Assembly: GCA_050011095.1 (NCBI GenBank)
Contig: JBEKJU010000047.1
Location: 1-17,688, forward strand
Direction of reading: 5' to 3'
DNA: 17,688 nucleotides
Source: JBEKJU01 sp050011095
GTDB taxonomy: Bacteria; Desulfobacterota; Syntrophorhabdia; Syntrophorhabdales; WCHB1-27
Shown: piece by piece, positions 1 through 9,044 of the stretch
Layout of the letters: each line of letters opens with the position of its first letter
Numbering within the stretch: the first letter of the stretch is position 1
Position numbers and translations under genes: made by a program
Notes under the pieces: model-generated
What the model was told of the DNA's origin: nothing
The model's database searches: none
Seen by the model: the letters and a program-made list of their open reading frames with translations, nothing else

Positions 1-3000
1 TCTACTATTTTACGGCATATCGCAAGGCCGATGCCGGTTCCCTCGTAGGTCCCTCGCCCGTGCAGACGCTGAAACGGGGTAAATATACGATCGAGGTACT
101 TCTCGTCAAAGCCTATGCCGTTATCCTCGACGAAGATCAGGTATTTTCCGTCCCGCGTTTTCTTGCCGCCCGCGGGCCGGCCATAGATCTTCACCATGGG
201 TTTTTCATCTCCGTGGAACTTGAGGGCATTGCCAATGAGGTTCTGGAAGAGCTGCCGCATCTGGACCGGGTCGGACTCAATCTTTGGCAGATCGCCTATC
301 TCTGCCCGCCCGCCCGTCTCTATTATGCTCCCCTCAAGATCTCCGACCACTTCACGCGCTACTGTCGCGAGGTCTGTTATGGAGAAGGGCCGGGCCTTCG
401 TTGTCACCCGGGAATAGTTCAGCAGGGCATGAATCAGGGCCTGCATGCGGACCGCGGCATTTTGCATCCGGCTGAGGTAATCCAGCCCCTCGGCATCGAG
501 ACATTCACCGTATCCGATCTTCAGCTGGTCTCCGAACGCCTGGATCTTCCGGAGGGGTTCCTGCAGATCGTGGGATGCCACGAAGGCGAAATCCTGAAGC
601 TCCCGGTTGCTCAGTTCCAGTTGCGACGCATACCTCCATACCTCTTCTTCCGTTCTCTTGATCTCCTCGATATCGGTGCAGGTACCAAACCACTTTGTAG
701 TCTCCCCTTTCTCGTTGACAACAGGCACACCGCGGACCAACCACCAGCGATATGTGCCATCCGCTGCCCGCAAACGGCATTCGAGCGAATAAGTGCCATT
801 GTTTGTTACCGCATTCTGCCAGGCATCCCAGGCGCGTTGCTGGTCGTCGGGGTGGAACGGTTTGTTCCAGCCATGGCCGTAGCTTTCTCCAAGCGTGAGT
901 CCTGTATAGTCCACCCACTGTTGGTTGAAATAAATGTTCCACCCGTCTGCTCTCGTAATCCAGACAATCTGGGGCATGGCCTCGGCGAGCAAGCGAAACT
1001 CTTTTTCGCTATGAGCAAGCTGCTCGGTTCTCTCGATCACCCGTTGTTCGAGATCGTCGCGAGCCTTTTGTAACTCCCTCTCCATCGCCTTTCGTTCGGT
1101 GATGTCGCGACCGACTGTCACTGAGCCAACTATGTGCCCATCCTTATCCCGAATGGGACCAAAACTGTAACTCCCGACCCAGGTCTCGCCCGTGTCTTTG
1201 CGTCGTAGCACGTACTCGGCGTTCGTGGCCGTCTCTCCCCGGAGGGCCCTCGGCACCGCCCACATGGCGACCGGCGCCAGCGTCCCGTCGGGCAAGTACA
1301 CATCAAGGATGTCGGGGTATTCGGCAAATGTTTTAGCGCATTCGTTCTTGCTCCTGAATTTGTGAAAGGTCGCGAACGCGTCGTTGAACTCGATGAAGTT
1401 CCCGTCGGCATCTGAAATGAAGACCGCGTCAGTCATGCTGGCCAAAGCCGCCTGCAGCATCGCCCGGCTCTCCCGCACAGCCTCTTCGGCACGCTTGCGC
1501 TCGGTGACGTCCACGAAGGTGGAAAGGATCACCTTTTCGCTTCGTAGGGTTAATATCTGCGCCGATAGCTGCGTCACAAAGACCTCACCGGACTTCTTCA
1601 AGAATTCCTGCTCCAACCCGCGCAAAGAGCCCTTCTCCCGCAGATCCTGAACGAAACGGGATGAAGCCTCGGTTGTCGGCCAGATATGCATCTCCCTGGC
1701 AAAGCAACCAATCACCTCCTCGCGGCTGTACCCGTTCAGCGCCACCCAGGTATCGTTCACTTCCAGGAATAACCCATCTTCGAGACGGGTCATTGCAATG
1801 GCCGCTGCATTGCTGGCAAAGGCCAGGGCGAATTTCTCCTCCGACAGGAGTAGGTCCTCCTCAATCCGCTTGCGCTCGGTGATGTCCCAGATAATGCCGT
1901 TGATCTTCTGCGGTTTGTTGTTCGCATCATGCCGAGCCAGCCGACCGCGGGCCGCGATGTAATGGACGCTCCCGTCAGGCCAGACCGCACGGTACTCCGG
2001 TTCGTACGGGACATCTTGTTCGATCGTCAGGGCAAGCGCTGCCTTGAGCATTTCCCGGTCATCGGGGTGTACCACATCGAAGAACTCGTCCGCGGTCCCG
2101 GTGAACGTGGCCGGTTCGATCCCCAGAAGGCGGCATACCTGGTCGTCAAAGGAACGCCTGTCCTCAACAAGATCCCAATGCCATGCTCCCATAGAGGCTG
2201 ACTCCAGCGCGAGATCGAGCCGCGCTTTGCTCTCCTGCAGCTCGTTTTCTATCTTCTTGCGCTCGGTGATGTCTCGGGCAATACCCACAAGTCCGGCTAT
2301 ATCGCCCTTGTCGTCACGATACGGTGTCTTCGTCGAGAGATATATCCGTAGACCGTCCTTGGTTTGCACCACCTCTTCAATGGCATGGCTCCTGCCCGAC
2401 TGCATGATCATTCGATCATTGGCGACTATCGCTTCTGCTACGGCATGGTCATCATACAATTGTCGGTCGTCCTTTCCGATCACCTCATCGAGCGGCCTAC
2501 CCCAAACGGCAAGCAGTGCAGGGTTACCAAACGTTATTCTGCTCTCGCGGTCCTTCACGAAGATCGGGTCGGGACTGTGATCGGTAATGGCCTGCAAAAG
2601 GCTCTTTGTTTCCTGCAGAGCCACCTCGGCCTTCTTGCGCTCCGTGATATCGTGGGAGATGGCACATACCCCGTATATCCGGCCCAAAGCGTCCACCAAT
2701 GGGAACTTGTTCGCCAGAAAAACATGATGACCGTCCTTCAAGTCGGCTACTTCCTCAATCTGCATGGGTAAACCGGTCTTCATAACCTGTTCGTCGTGAG
2801 ACCTCCAGTAGTCGGCCACGTCCCTTGAGGCAATATCGTAGTCGGTCTTACCTTCAAGCTCCTCCGGCGTAACTCCGAGCATCTTCTCCAACGGCTTATT
2901 AATGGTAATGAACTTTCCGTCGCGGTCTTTGAGAAAAATAGCAGATGGGCTGCTGTCGATAATGTCACGGAGGAGCCGCTGGCTTTTCCGAAGCTCCTCC

Positions 3001-4142
3001 TCCATCTTTTTACGCTCCGTAATGTCTGTGTGGCACCACAGCCGGCCATATGATTTTCCGTTTATGTGTATGGGGATGAAATCTCGTAGGAGTTCGCGCC
3101 CGCTCGTCATGGGTACTTCTTCGTTTTTTACTGGTTGTCCCCGATACACTATTTCCTTGATCCGGGCAATTGCTTCATCGGGATACAGGTAGGCTTTACT
3201 GATTTTTGCAAATATTTCTGACGAGGTGAATCCCACGAGGTCTGCGGGTGAGTCGTTCAAAGCGAAGTAGTCACAAATTGCTTGATTGGCAAACTCAACC
3301 CGACCCTCGTCTGCCACAAGCAAAAGACCACCATACATGCTCGAAAGAATAATGTGGAGGCGCTGCAAAGTCGTTTGGACCGCCTCGTCGGCCCGCTTGC
3401 GGTCGGTAATATCGCGGAAGACGAGCACAACGCCTGTTGTCTTGCCGTCACGGTCTCTTATGGGCGCACCGCTGTCATCGATGGGCACTTCTGTTCCGTC
3501 CCTTCGCACCAGAATAGTATGGTTGGCGAGGCCGACAACCATACCCTCACGAAGCACTTTCGTGATGGGATTCTCAACCTGTTGCCGGGTCTGCTCGTTG
3601 ACGATGTTGAGTATCTCCGTTACCGGTTTCATTGACGCTTCGCGGCGCGTCCAGCCGGTCAGACTTTCCGCGACGGGGTTGATAAAGGTGATTCTGCCGC
3701 TAACATCGGTGGCAATGACCGCATCGCCGATGCTCGCTAGGACAGTGGCCCAGCGTTGCTCGTTCTCGCGCGTGACCTGCTCGGCCCGCGCTTGACGCAG
3801 TCGGTACGCGATGACGCTAATGGATGCCCCGATGAAGGAGAAGAGGGCGAGGGCCACACCATCGCCTGGATTCGCTATCCTGAGCGAGCCTATTGGAGGT
3901 ATGAAACAATAGTCCGCAGCGAGACCCCCCAATGCCGTAGCGGCCAATCCGGGGCCAAGCCCCCAGATGAGCGCTGCGAGCATCAGGGCTGGGAAGAATG
4001 TGAGGAAGGGAGGGATAGGACCGAACGCATAGCCGAGGCCCCAGCGAAGGGCCGTGGCCGCAGCAACTAGGAGAACGGTCAGACTGTATGATGTGAAGAC
4101 GGGCACAGCTCGATTTCTTCGTGCAGGGTCGTTCGTTGACAT
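1..4142 (-). CDS. Multi-PAS hybrid-length sensor histidine kinase, 3' end cut by window edge
   Basis: Reading the minus strand from an ATG at 4142 gives 1380 open codons that run off the left edge. Residues ~18-115 are hydrophobic and look like a DUF4118 (KdpD-type) membrane domain. Eight PAS domains follow, each closed by a D-I/V-T-E-R-K-like motif at residues about 244, 373, 498, 624, 753, 878, 1013 and 1157 (the last is DIEEIK). A short coiled segment lies near 1020-1040. HisKA carries FVASHDLQEPLRK with phosphoacceptor His1191. HATPase_c shows the N box (GNALKF, Asn1305), the G1 box (DNGIGF) and the G2 box (GTGIGLA); only the last few dozen residues are missing. By family knowledge it autophosphorylates in response to a signal read by the PAS stack and passes phosphate to a response regulator, which is not in the window. 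ATG 4154 and ATG 4211 are in frame too; 4142 is chosen for an AGGA about 10 bases upstream and because the membrane domain follows directly. The ligand or cofactor is unknown. Confidence 0.93.
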   Translation of the reverse strand, partial: MSTNDPARRNRAVPVFTSYSLTVLLVAAATALRWGLGYAFGPIPPFLTFFPALMLAALIWGLGPGLAATALGGLAADYCFIPPIGSLRIANPGDGVALALFSFIGASISVIAYRLRQARAEQVTRENEQRWATVLASIGDAVIATDVSGRITFINPVAESLTGWTRREASMKPVTEILNIVNEQTRQQVENPITKVLREGMVVGLANHTILVRRDGTEVPIDDSGAPIRDRDGKTTGVVLVFRDITDRKRADEAVQTTLQRLHIILSSMYGGLLLVADEGRVEFANQAICDYFALNDSPADLVGFTSSEIFAKISKAYLYPDEAIARIKEIVYRGQPVKNEEVPMTSGRELLRDFIPIHINGKSYGRLWCHTDITERKKMEEELRKSQRLLRDIIDSSPSAIFLKDRDGKFITINKPLEKMLGVTPEELEGKTDYDIASRDVADYWRSHDEQVMKTGLPMQIEEVADLKDGHHVFLANKFPLVDALGRIYGVCAISHDITERKKAEVALQETKSLLQAITDHSPDPIFVKDRESRITFGNPALLAVWGRPLDEVIGKDDRQLYDDHAVAEAIVANDRMIMQSGRSHAIEEVVQTKDGLRIYLSTKTPYRDDKGDIAGLVGIARDITERKKIENELQESKARLDLALESASMGAWHWDLVEDRRSFDDQVCRLLGIEPATFTGTADEFFDVVHPDDREMLKAALALTIEQDVPYEPEYRAVWPDGSVHYIAARGRLARHDANNKPQKINGIIWDITERKRIEEDLLLSEEKFALAFASNAAAIAMTRLEDGLFLEVNDTWVALNGYSREEVIGCFAREMHIWPTTEASSRFVQDLREKGSLRGLEQEFLKKSGEVFVTQLSAQILTLRSEKVILSTFVDVTERKRAEEAVRESRAMLQAALASMTDAVFISDADGNFIEFNDAFATFHKFRSKNECAKTFAEYPDILDVYLPDGTLAPVAMWAVPRALRGETATNAEYVLRRKDTGETWVGSYSFGPIRDKDGHIVGSVTVGRDITERKAMERELQKARDDLEQRVIERTEQLAHSEKEFRLLAEAMPQIVWITRADGWNIYFNQQWVDYTGLTLGESYGHGWNKPFHPDDQQRAWDAWQNAVTNNGTYSLECRLRAADGTYRWWLVRGVPVVNEKGETTKWFGTCTDIEEIKRTEEEVWRYASQLELSNRELQDFAFVASHDLQEPLRKIQAFGDQLKIGYGECLDAEGLDYLSRMQNAAVRMQALIHALLNYSRVTTKARPFSITDLATVAREVVGDLEGSIIETGGRAEIGDLPKIESDPVQMRQLFQNLIGNALKFHGDEKPMVKIYGRPAGGKKTRDGKYLIFVEDNGIGFDEKYLDRIFTPFQRLHGRGTYEGTGIGLAICRKIV

Positions 4143-4444
4143 CACTGTTCGCATCCTACTGTTAGAGATTGTGGAGAGAAGGTTGGACAGGGAGACCCTA
4201 ATGCGCCCCATAGTCCTGTCTCTCGGGCACGACTGCCTTTCAGACGCGTTCAACTCAGGGATATTATAGCGGTCACGGTGTCCCGTTGCAAACCATTTAT
4301 ACACCCTGCGGATTACCGTTTACCTTCCATCAACCCACTTGAACTCGGGTGTGCTCTTTCAGGAAGTTCGCCTCCCGCTCCTCCTCCTCGGCGTGCCTCC
4401 CATATTACACGATGAGGCCCCGAAAACCATGTGAGGAGGCAACC
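4143..4444. other. Divergent intergenic region between kinase and recombinase
   Basis: About 300 bases separate the divergently transcribed kinase and tyrosine recombinase. The stretch holds the kinase promoter and leader. The recombinase frame stays open upstream to an ATG at 4349, but those codons have no ribosome binding site and look non-coding. I see no convincing forward promoter. Confidence 0.5.
4263..4291 (-). promoter_or_regulatory. Sigma70-type promoter for the PAS histidine kinase
   Basis: On the minus strand there is TTGCAA (4291-4286), a 17-base spacer and a perfect TATAAT (4268-4263). Transcription would start near 4256, leaving a leader of about 115 bases before the ATG at 4142. 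The match is seen directly; activity is inferred. Confidence 0.6.
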
Positions 4445-5284
4445 ATGACATTACGGGACGCAATCGAGCAGTTCAGAGATCATCAGAAGGGCAGCGCGAA
4501 GGAGAAGACTCGGGAAAGCTATGGCTATCTGTTTCGAAATATGGAGGCCCTTCTTGGCGACGTCGTCGTTGAAGACGTGTCCTCCCAAGATCTCTACCAG
4601 TTCTTGCTTCTTTTGACGGAAGGACGGGCCAGAACGACGGCGCGGCTCCGTTATGCCCAGTTGAAGTCGTTCTTCAACTTTACGGTCGAGAGGACAGGGA
4701 TTCCGAAGGCAAGTCCGTGCAACGATCCCCTTCTCGCGAAGACGTTCCGGGCGCCGCGAATGAGGCAACGAGACATCGTTGGCAGAGAAGTGATCGACGA
4801 GATCATCTATCGCTGCGGAAAGCCGAGGGACCGACTCATATTGGAGCTCCAGGCGCGTTGCGGCATGAGGATAGGGGAGGTGCTGGGTCTTTTGGCGTCG
4901 GACGTAAACGGCCGAAAACTGACGATACGCCGGCCGAAGTCAGGTCGAGAAGAAGAAAGCGCCTTCATGCCGGAAACGGTGGCAGGAAGGCTCAACGCAT
5001 ATCGAGAAAGCCACGACATCCTCCCAGATCAAAGGCTTTTCCCCATCTGTTATTCGACGGCAAGATCCATGGTAAAAAGACTCGGGGACAGGATGAACAT
5101 GAAGATCAGACCGCACGATCTCAGACGCCATTCAGCAACGTATGCAAGCAGGAACGGCATACCCCTTGAGGTCGTCTCCAAGATTATTCTTCGTCACCAG
5201 GACCTCAAGACGACGCAGATGTACCTGGGCAAGATAAGCGAAGCCGAAGCGCTGCGCTGGATGGACGTGCTTCACGGGAAGTAG
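4445..5284 (+). CDS. Tyrosine recombinase / site-specific integrase (XerC/D-like)
   Basis: A 279-residue protein of ordinary length for a XerC/D-like recombinase. The N-terminal SAM-like core-binding domain (residues ~1-85) is followed by the catalytic domain. The catalytic set is complete: Arg142 (CGMRIGEV), Lys165 (RRPKSGR), His224 and Arg227 (HDLRRH), His251 (LRHQDLKTT) and nucleophile Tyr260 (MYLG). The ATG at 4445 has AGGAGG six bases upstream, so it is preferred over the in-frame ATG at 4349. The family cuts and rejoins DNA at specific sites through a 3'-phosphotyrosine. No excisionase, transfer or phage genes lie next to it, so it is either a lone integrase, the remains of an element, or a chromosomal Xer-like paralogue. 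The tRNA-like fragment at 9045 could be a substrate of some integrase but nothing ties it to this one. Confidence 0.92.
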   Translation: MTLRDAIEQFRDHQKGSAKEKTRESYGYLFRNMEALLGDVVVEDVSSQDLYQFLLLLTEGRARTTARLRYAQLKSFFNFTVERTGIPKASPCNDPLLAKTFRAPRMRQRDIVGREVIDEIIYRCGKPRDRLILELQARCGMRIGEVLGLLASDVNGRKLTIRRPKSGREEESAFMPETVAGRLNAYRESHDILPDQRLFPICYSTARSMVKRLGDRMNMKIRPHDLRRHSATYASRNGIPLEVVSKIILRHQDLKTTQMYLGKISEAEALRWMDVLHGK

Positions 5285-5508
5285 CAAAACCATGCCGGGG
5301 CCTCACTGGCTTGGCTGCCACATTACACTGGCATTCGATAAAAACGGGGCAAAATCAAAAGTCACTAGTAGCAGGTGGACGCGGTATGTCCTGTATTTTC
5401 TCGTTCTTCCCAAAGGCTGACGTTGGGCGTCCGGTCCTATCATATCTATAAACGACCAATTAAGGAGCACCGGAGCACAAATGAAAGACTTTCCCGCTCG
5501 CGACTGTC

Positions 5509-6096
5509 TCACAACCTGCCGACAGGGATGATGTAGAGAGACTCTTCTCGTATGCCGAGGACTTCCTTTACCTCTTTGTCGTCGAAAGCGCCCACCATCA
5601 CCGCGCCCAAGCCCAGGGCGAGCGCCTGAAGGGAGATATTCTGTCCCACGTGGCCCGCTTCCATGTGTACGTAGCGAATGGCCCGCTGACCATAGCGGGC
5701 GGCTGTTCTTTCGTATTCAGCCGCAATGACGATGTCGATCGGCGCCCGTGAAATCATCCTCTGTCCGCGGGCAGCCCTGGATAGTTTCCTTCGCACGTCT
5801 TCAGCGCGCACCACCTCCAAGATGTGTCCGGAAGGGAGATAGCGGTAGAGGGCCGGGTCCAATCCTTCCACTTCTCCTGCCGCAACGTAAGTCTCCAGAG
5901 GATACGTTGCCCCGGCTGACGGCGCCGTTCTGTGATAGAGGTTGCCGCCGGAGGCCGCCCAAAGGAGTTGCGAGACCTCTACGAGTCTCAGAGAACCGGC
6001 CTTGTAATCCCTCACCGACCGTCTTTCATTGAGGGTCTCTTCCAGGGAGATAGGGCCTTTTGTCGTGACCTTTGGAAGTCTTATCTCTCTCGTCAT
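5509..6096 (-). CDS. SagB/ThcOx-type nitroreductase family protein
   Basis: A 195-residue soluble protein with the SagB-type nitroreductase layout: an RRSVRD flavin-binding start (residues 25-30), SAGATYPLE (60-68), MEAGHVGQNISLQA (145-158) and a C-terminal glycine-rich segment around GAVMVGAF. By family knowledge such proteins bind FMN; in thiazole/oxazole peptide clusters they oxidise azolines to azoles, while many stand-alone members have no assigned substrate. No cyclodehydratase (YcaO), E1-like protein or precursor peptide is nearby, so a role in peptide maturation is unlikely here and a generic oxidoreductase is more likely. Shine-Dalgarno support at the ATG is weak, with only G-rich sequence upstream, but the N-terminus matches short family members. 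Confidence 0.85.
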   Translation of the reverse strand: MTREIRLPKVTTKGPISLEETLNERRSVRDYKAGSLRLVEVSQLLWAASGGNLYHRTAPSAGATYPLETYVAAGEVEGLDPALYRYLPSGHILEVVRAEDVRRKLSRAARGQRMISRAPIDIVIAAEYERTAARYGQRAIRYVHMEAGHVGQNISLQALALGLGAVMVGAFDDKEVKEVLGIREESLYIIPVGRL

Positions 6097-6120
6097 GTCA
6101 ACCGCCCATCCCTGCCATCT

Positions 6121-6151
6121 ATTATATGCTTTTCCTCTATGCCCGAATCAA
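6121..6151 (-). promoter_or_regulatory. Possible promoter for the SagB-type gene
   Basis: On the minus strand a perfect TATAAT lies at 6126-6121. A TTGATT box sits 19 bases further upstream, a longer spacer than ideal. The start point would be about 20 bases before the ATG at 6096. The -10 is strong, the -35 weak. Confidence 0.35.
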
Positions 6152-6613
6152 GGGGTCAAGAAGGCGCGGCCCCGTCTTTTGCACCTCGGCCCAGCGGGAA
6201 CAGGTCTTTGCCAGACTTACCAGGGAGGCGGCAAGGGTTTGCCTGAAGAACCCCGATGCGTGCCTATAGTTGCCTGTTGTTGGTCCGCGCAACCCGGATA
6301 TTTGTTGGCGAAGGTGAAAAAGATGCCAAATATGCCGTTGCGGTCCCTTCACCCGGAAGGAAGGTCTCGGCCCCCTGGTTTTCCCCATCACTTAGGATTT
6401 TAGCTCTTGACGACAGGGAAGTTTCCGCACGAGAAAGTGTTCCTATTTTCGATCGTTAAAATTGGTGGTGGTGTCGCCTTGCCGCGCAACAAATGAAAGG
6501 ACATATCGTGTCAACAAGGGCCATCTGCCACCAGGGCCATGTGGTAACAGTCGCCTCGAATGACTATGATTTGGAAGGGTGGTTGATACCACCTCTCATT
6601 CCCTGATGGTGCC
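6127..6613. other. Gene-poor divergent intergenic region
   Basis: Nearly 490 bases between the SagB-type gene and the next cluster. Open frames here lack ribosome binding sites and family-like sequence. A perfect hairpin, GGTGGT-tgat-ACCACC at 6578-6593, lies 20 bases before the ATG at 6614 and could be an operator or a leader hairpin. Nothing else is supported. Confidence 0.4.
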
Positions 6614-7120
6614 ATGGATCGAAGATGGGTGACGGTGTGCGATCTCATGCAGGACGGTTACGTTTACGCCCTCACGGCCCCGGCCGGCAGAGACTTCGAT
6701 CCCCGCTTCACGCCTGACCTGACGCCGGGGCAGATGCTCAGACTCGGCATCTTTGGCGGCAAGTACATGACCGACTGCGCGGATGAATTCCCCGCGGAAT
6801 GGTTTGACGGCACCCGGCTCTGTCACGAGCGACATGACCCTGCGTTAAACTGCTTCGGCGTCAATGCCTCGCTGCCCCTGTCCGTGTGGCGGAAAAAAGG
6901 ATGGATTTACGATGAAGACCCGAGAGGTTGGTTTCAATGGTACTGCAGGTACTATACGGGGAGGAGATGCCCGGACGATGAGCGCCAGATCGGGAGATGG
7001 AGGGCCATAAGACGCCATGTAGCCCAGATCCGGAAGAATTGCCCCGGGGGACACCTCGGCTGCCGGCGGAGACAGCGCCAGGCCGTGCTGCATTGGGCCT
7101 ACGACGGCAGAAAGATCTGA
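6614..7120 (+). CDS. Conserved protein of unknown function
   Basis: A 168-residue soluble protein rich in Trp, Tyr, Arg, Cys and Asp, with no signal peptide or membrane segment. The N-terminal half (WVTVCDLMQDGYVYALTAPA, then RFTPDLTPGQMLRLGIFGGKYM near residues 34-56) is of a compact conserved type I have a sense of having seen as a hypothetical protein in varied bacteria, but I cannot name a domain. The C-terminal half has a WFQWYCRYYTGRR segment and paired cysteines in a basic region (CPGGHLGC), which could bind nucleic acid or metal; that is a guess. The ATG at 6614 lacks a clear Shine-Dalgarno; GTG codons at 6629 and 6635 are in-frame alternatives. It ends 17 bases before the epimerase gene and is probably co-transcribed with it. 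Confidence 0.75.
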   Translation: MDRRWVTVCDLMQDGYVYALTAPAGRDFDPRFTPDLTPGQMLRLGIFGGKYMTDCADEFPAEWFDGTRLCHERHDPALNCFGVNASLPLSVWRKKGWIYDEDPRGWFQWYCRYYTGRRCPDDERQIGRWRAIRRHVAQIRKNCPGGHLGCRRRQRQAVLHWAYDGRKI

Positions 7121-7137
7121 TCCGCGGAGGAGGAGAC

Positions 7138-8055
7138 ATGAAGATCCTGATGACCGGGGGGACAGGCTTCGTCGGGACATATCTGAGCGACCGCTTCAGG
7201 GAAACGGGACACACGGTAACCATCCTGGTGCGGCCGGGCGAGAAAGCGAAAAGCAACAAACCCGGCGTCTCACTCCTCGAAGGCGATCCGACCAAGCAGG
7301 GTCCGTGGCAGAACGCAATTTCCGAGCACGACGCCGTCGTGAACCTTGCGGGGGCTTCGATCTTTACCCGTTGGACCGGCGAGCAGAAGAAAGCCATATT
7401 GGACAGCCGCATCAGCACCACCCGCCATCTGGTCGAGGGCATGAGCGCGGCGGCCGTGCTCTTCAGCACCTCTGCCGTCGGGTACTATGGGTTCCATGGA
7501 GATGAAGAACTGACGGAAGAGTCCCCTTCCGGAGACGACTTCCTCGCGGAGGTCTCGAAGGCGTGGGAGGCAGAGGCCCTCAAGGCCCGGGGGAAGGGGG
7601 CGCGGGTGGTGATAACCCGTTTCGGGATCGTGCTGGGCGGCGCAGGGGGAGCCCTCGGTCAGATGATGCCCCTTTTCAGGAAGTTCGTCGGAGGGCCTAT
7701 CGGGAACGGCCGGCAATGGTTTTCCTCGGTCCATTTCAGAGATTTGTGTGAGGCCTTTATCTTCCTGCTCGATCGCAAGGAAATATCGGGTCCGGTCAAC
7801 CTTACCTCCCCGATGCCCGTGAGGAATAGCGACTTGGCAAGGGCGCTCGGCAGAGTCCTCCATCGCCCCTCGTTCCTGCCGGCGCCTGCATTCATGGTCA
7901 GGCTTGTTTTGGGAGAATTCGGCTCCGTCATCCTGAAAGGGCAAAGGGTCATACCGCGCCGGCTCCTCGACGCCGGTTTCGCTTTTCGGTATCCGGAGAT
8001 CGACAAAGCCTTGGCGAGCATAGTGCGTCCGGGCGGAGAAGCGCAAAAAATATGA
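7138..8055 (+). CDS. TIGR01777-type NAD(P)-dependent epimerase/dehydratase family protein
   Basis: A 305-residue extended short-chain dehydrogenase of the YfcH/TIGR01777 group. The Rossmann motif TGGTGFVGTYL is at residues 6-16. Other marks are a STSAVGYYG segment near residue 115, RFGIVLG followed by GGAL, the family signature GGPIGNGRQWFSSVH, and a C-terminal DUF1731-like part around GSVILKGQRVIPRRLLDAGFAFRYP. The physiological reaction of this family is not settled; some members have been linked to cell division or sugar-nucleotide-like substrates. The ATG at 7138 has a run of GGAGGAGGAG just upstream, a very strong ribosome binding site. The stop overlaps the next start by ATGA, so translational coupling is likely. 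Confidence 0.92.
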   Translation: MKILMTGGTGFVGTYLSDRFRETGHTVTILVRPGEKAKSNKPGVSLLEGDPTKQGPWQNAISEHDAVVNLAGASIFTRWTGEQKKAILDSRISTTRHLVEGMSAAAVLFSTSAVGYYGFHGDEELTEESPSGDDFLAEVSKAWEAEALKARGKGARVVITRFGIVLGGAGGALGQMMPLFRKFVGGPIGNGRQWFSSVHFRDLCEAFIFLLDRKEISGPVNLTSPMPVRNSDLARALGRVLHRPSFLPAPAFMVRLVLGEFGSVILKGQRVIPRRLLDAGFAFRYPEIDKALASIVRPGGEAQKI

Positions 8056-8540
8056 AAACCGGGAGAGAAATGGACGAACAACAGGAAGGGCCCAATCAGG
8101 AGAAAGCGCAGGACCTTACGCTCATGCTTGCGCCCTTCGACGACCTCAGATTCGCCGTCCTCGCCACCTCTGACGATAAAGGCAGACCGTATGCCTCTCT
8201 CATCGCCTTTGCCTTCGCTCCGGACCGCCAAACCATTATTTTTGGTACTCCGAAAGCCACGCGCAAGTACAGGAACATAAGGGATCAGCGATACGTTTCC
8301 ATCCTCATCGATAACTGCTCCCAGACCCCGGAGGACCTGAAGCACGCGGAGGCGGTCACGCTCGTCGGTACGGCAAGGCCCCTCACCACGGAAGAGCACA
8401 TCAAGGTTTTCACGGAGAAACATCCTCAGTTGGCCGACTTTATCTTCGATCCCGGAACGGCCCTCATAACCGTGACTATCGAACAGGCGGTTTACGTGAC
8501 ACGGTTCCAGACTGTATCCACCTGGACAAGAGAGGCTTGA
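8052..8540 (+). CDS. FMN-binding split-barrel protein (pyridoxamine 5'-phosphate oxidase-like)
   Basis: A 162-residue protein resembling the PNPOx-like flavin-binding split barrel: FAVLATSDDKGRPYASLIAFAF is the typical first strands, then TIIFGTPKATRKYRNIRDQRYVSILIDN, then VTLVGTARPL. Family members bind FMN, F420 or heme and act as small-molecule oxidoreductases or remain unassigned; true PLP synthesis cannot be claimed. The ATG at 8052 overlaps the previous stop (ATGA). An in-frame ATG at 8070 has a better-spaced GGGAG and could be the real start, giving 156 residues. It is the last gene of the 6614-8540 cluster; no obvious intrinsic terminator follows. Confidence 0.85.
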   Translation: MKTGREMDEQQEGPNQEKAQDLTLMLAPFDDLRFAVLATSDDKGRPYASLIAFAFAPDRQTIIFGTPKATRKYRNIRDQRYVSILIDNCSQTPEDLKHAEAVTLVGTARPLTTEEHIKVFTEKHPQLADFIFDPGTALITVTIEQAVYVTRFQTVSTWTREA

Positions 8541-9044
8541 GCCGCACGTACTCGCAACGGGGCCATGCTCTGTCCGCGGCCGCCTGTGTCCGTCACGGCA
8601 GCATCTGTATCGATCTCAGCTGCGCCCCGACACGCCCAGAGCGGTGTACACCTTCACACCCTTCAGGCTGGAACCGGGAACCGGTTCTTGAAGATGAAGC
8701 AACGGGGCGCCTCGTGCTCCAAGTCGTCCATTTTCCTTTCCGCCTGCGTCGTCATGCCCTCGGTGAACGGGGAGGACTGTCTATAGCGCCGTCAACATAG
8801 CGCCAACAACGCCGTTTTGACGTCAGTTTGAGCGCCGCCAATATTCAGTTTCTTCTGTTCGTTCGATGCATTCTCTTCCCTTCAAAAAGAGGTTCGACAC
8901 GCGAGCAGTAGAGAGGGGCCACCAAGCATCTTACGGCAGCGGAAGCAAAAGTTCTATCCGACCCGTATCCGACCCGATTTGACCCTTCCGACCGGAAGCA
9001 CCTACTTGGAAGTTACTGGAATAATTGATAATATGAAACATAAA
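8541..9044. other. Gene-poor stretch with short repeats
   Basis: About 500 bases with no supported gene. An 11-base unit, TATCCGACCCG, is perfectly tandem at 8955-8965 and 8966-8976, followed by a TTCCG-ac-CGGAA palindrome at 8986-8997. On the minus strand 8755-8663 a 30-codon frame reads like coding sequence (it ends CFIFKNRFPVPA), but it has no clear ribosome binding site and may be a gene remnant. Confidence 0.35.

Noticed and set aside
60..1073. Long forward open frame of 337 codons
   Set aside because: It is antisense to the HisKA/HATPase and last PAS region of the kinase, has no ribosome binding site and no family-like motifs.
4308..4318. TTATACACC, resembling a DnaA box
   Set aside because: A single imperfect copy with no other boxes or AT-rich unwinding region; not an origin.
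5481..5531. 16-codon forward frame with GGAG upstream
   Set aside because: Overlaps the end of the SagB-type gene and has no downstream gene to lead; too short to support.
6137..6391. 84-codon minus-strand frame and overlapping forward frames
   Set aside because: No ribosome binding site or recognisable sequence; mutually overlapping frames in an intergenic stretch.
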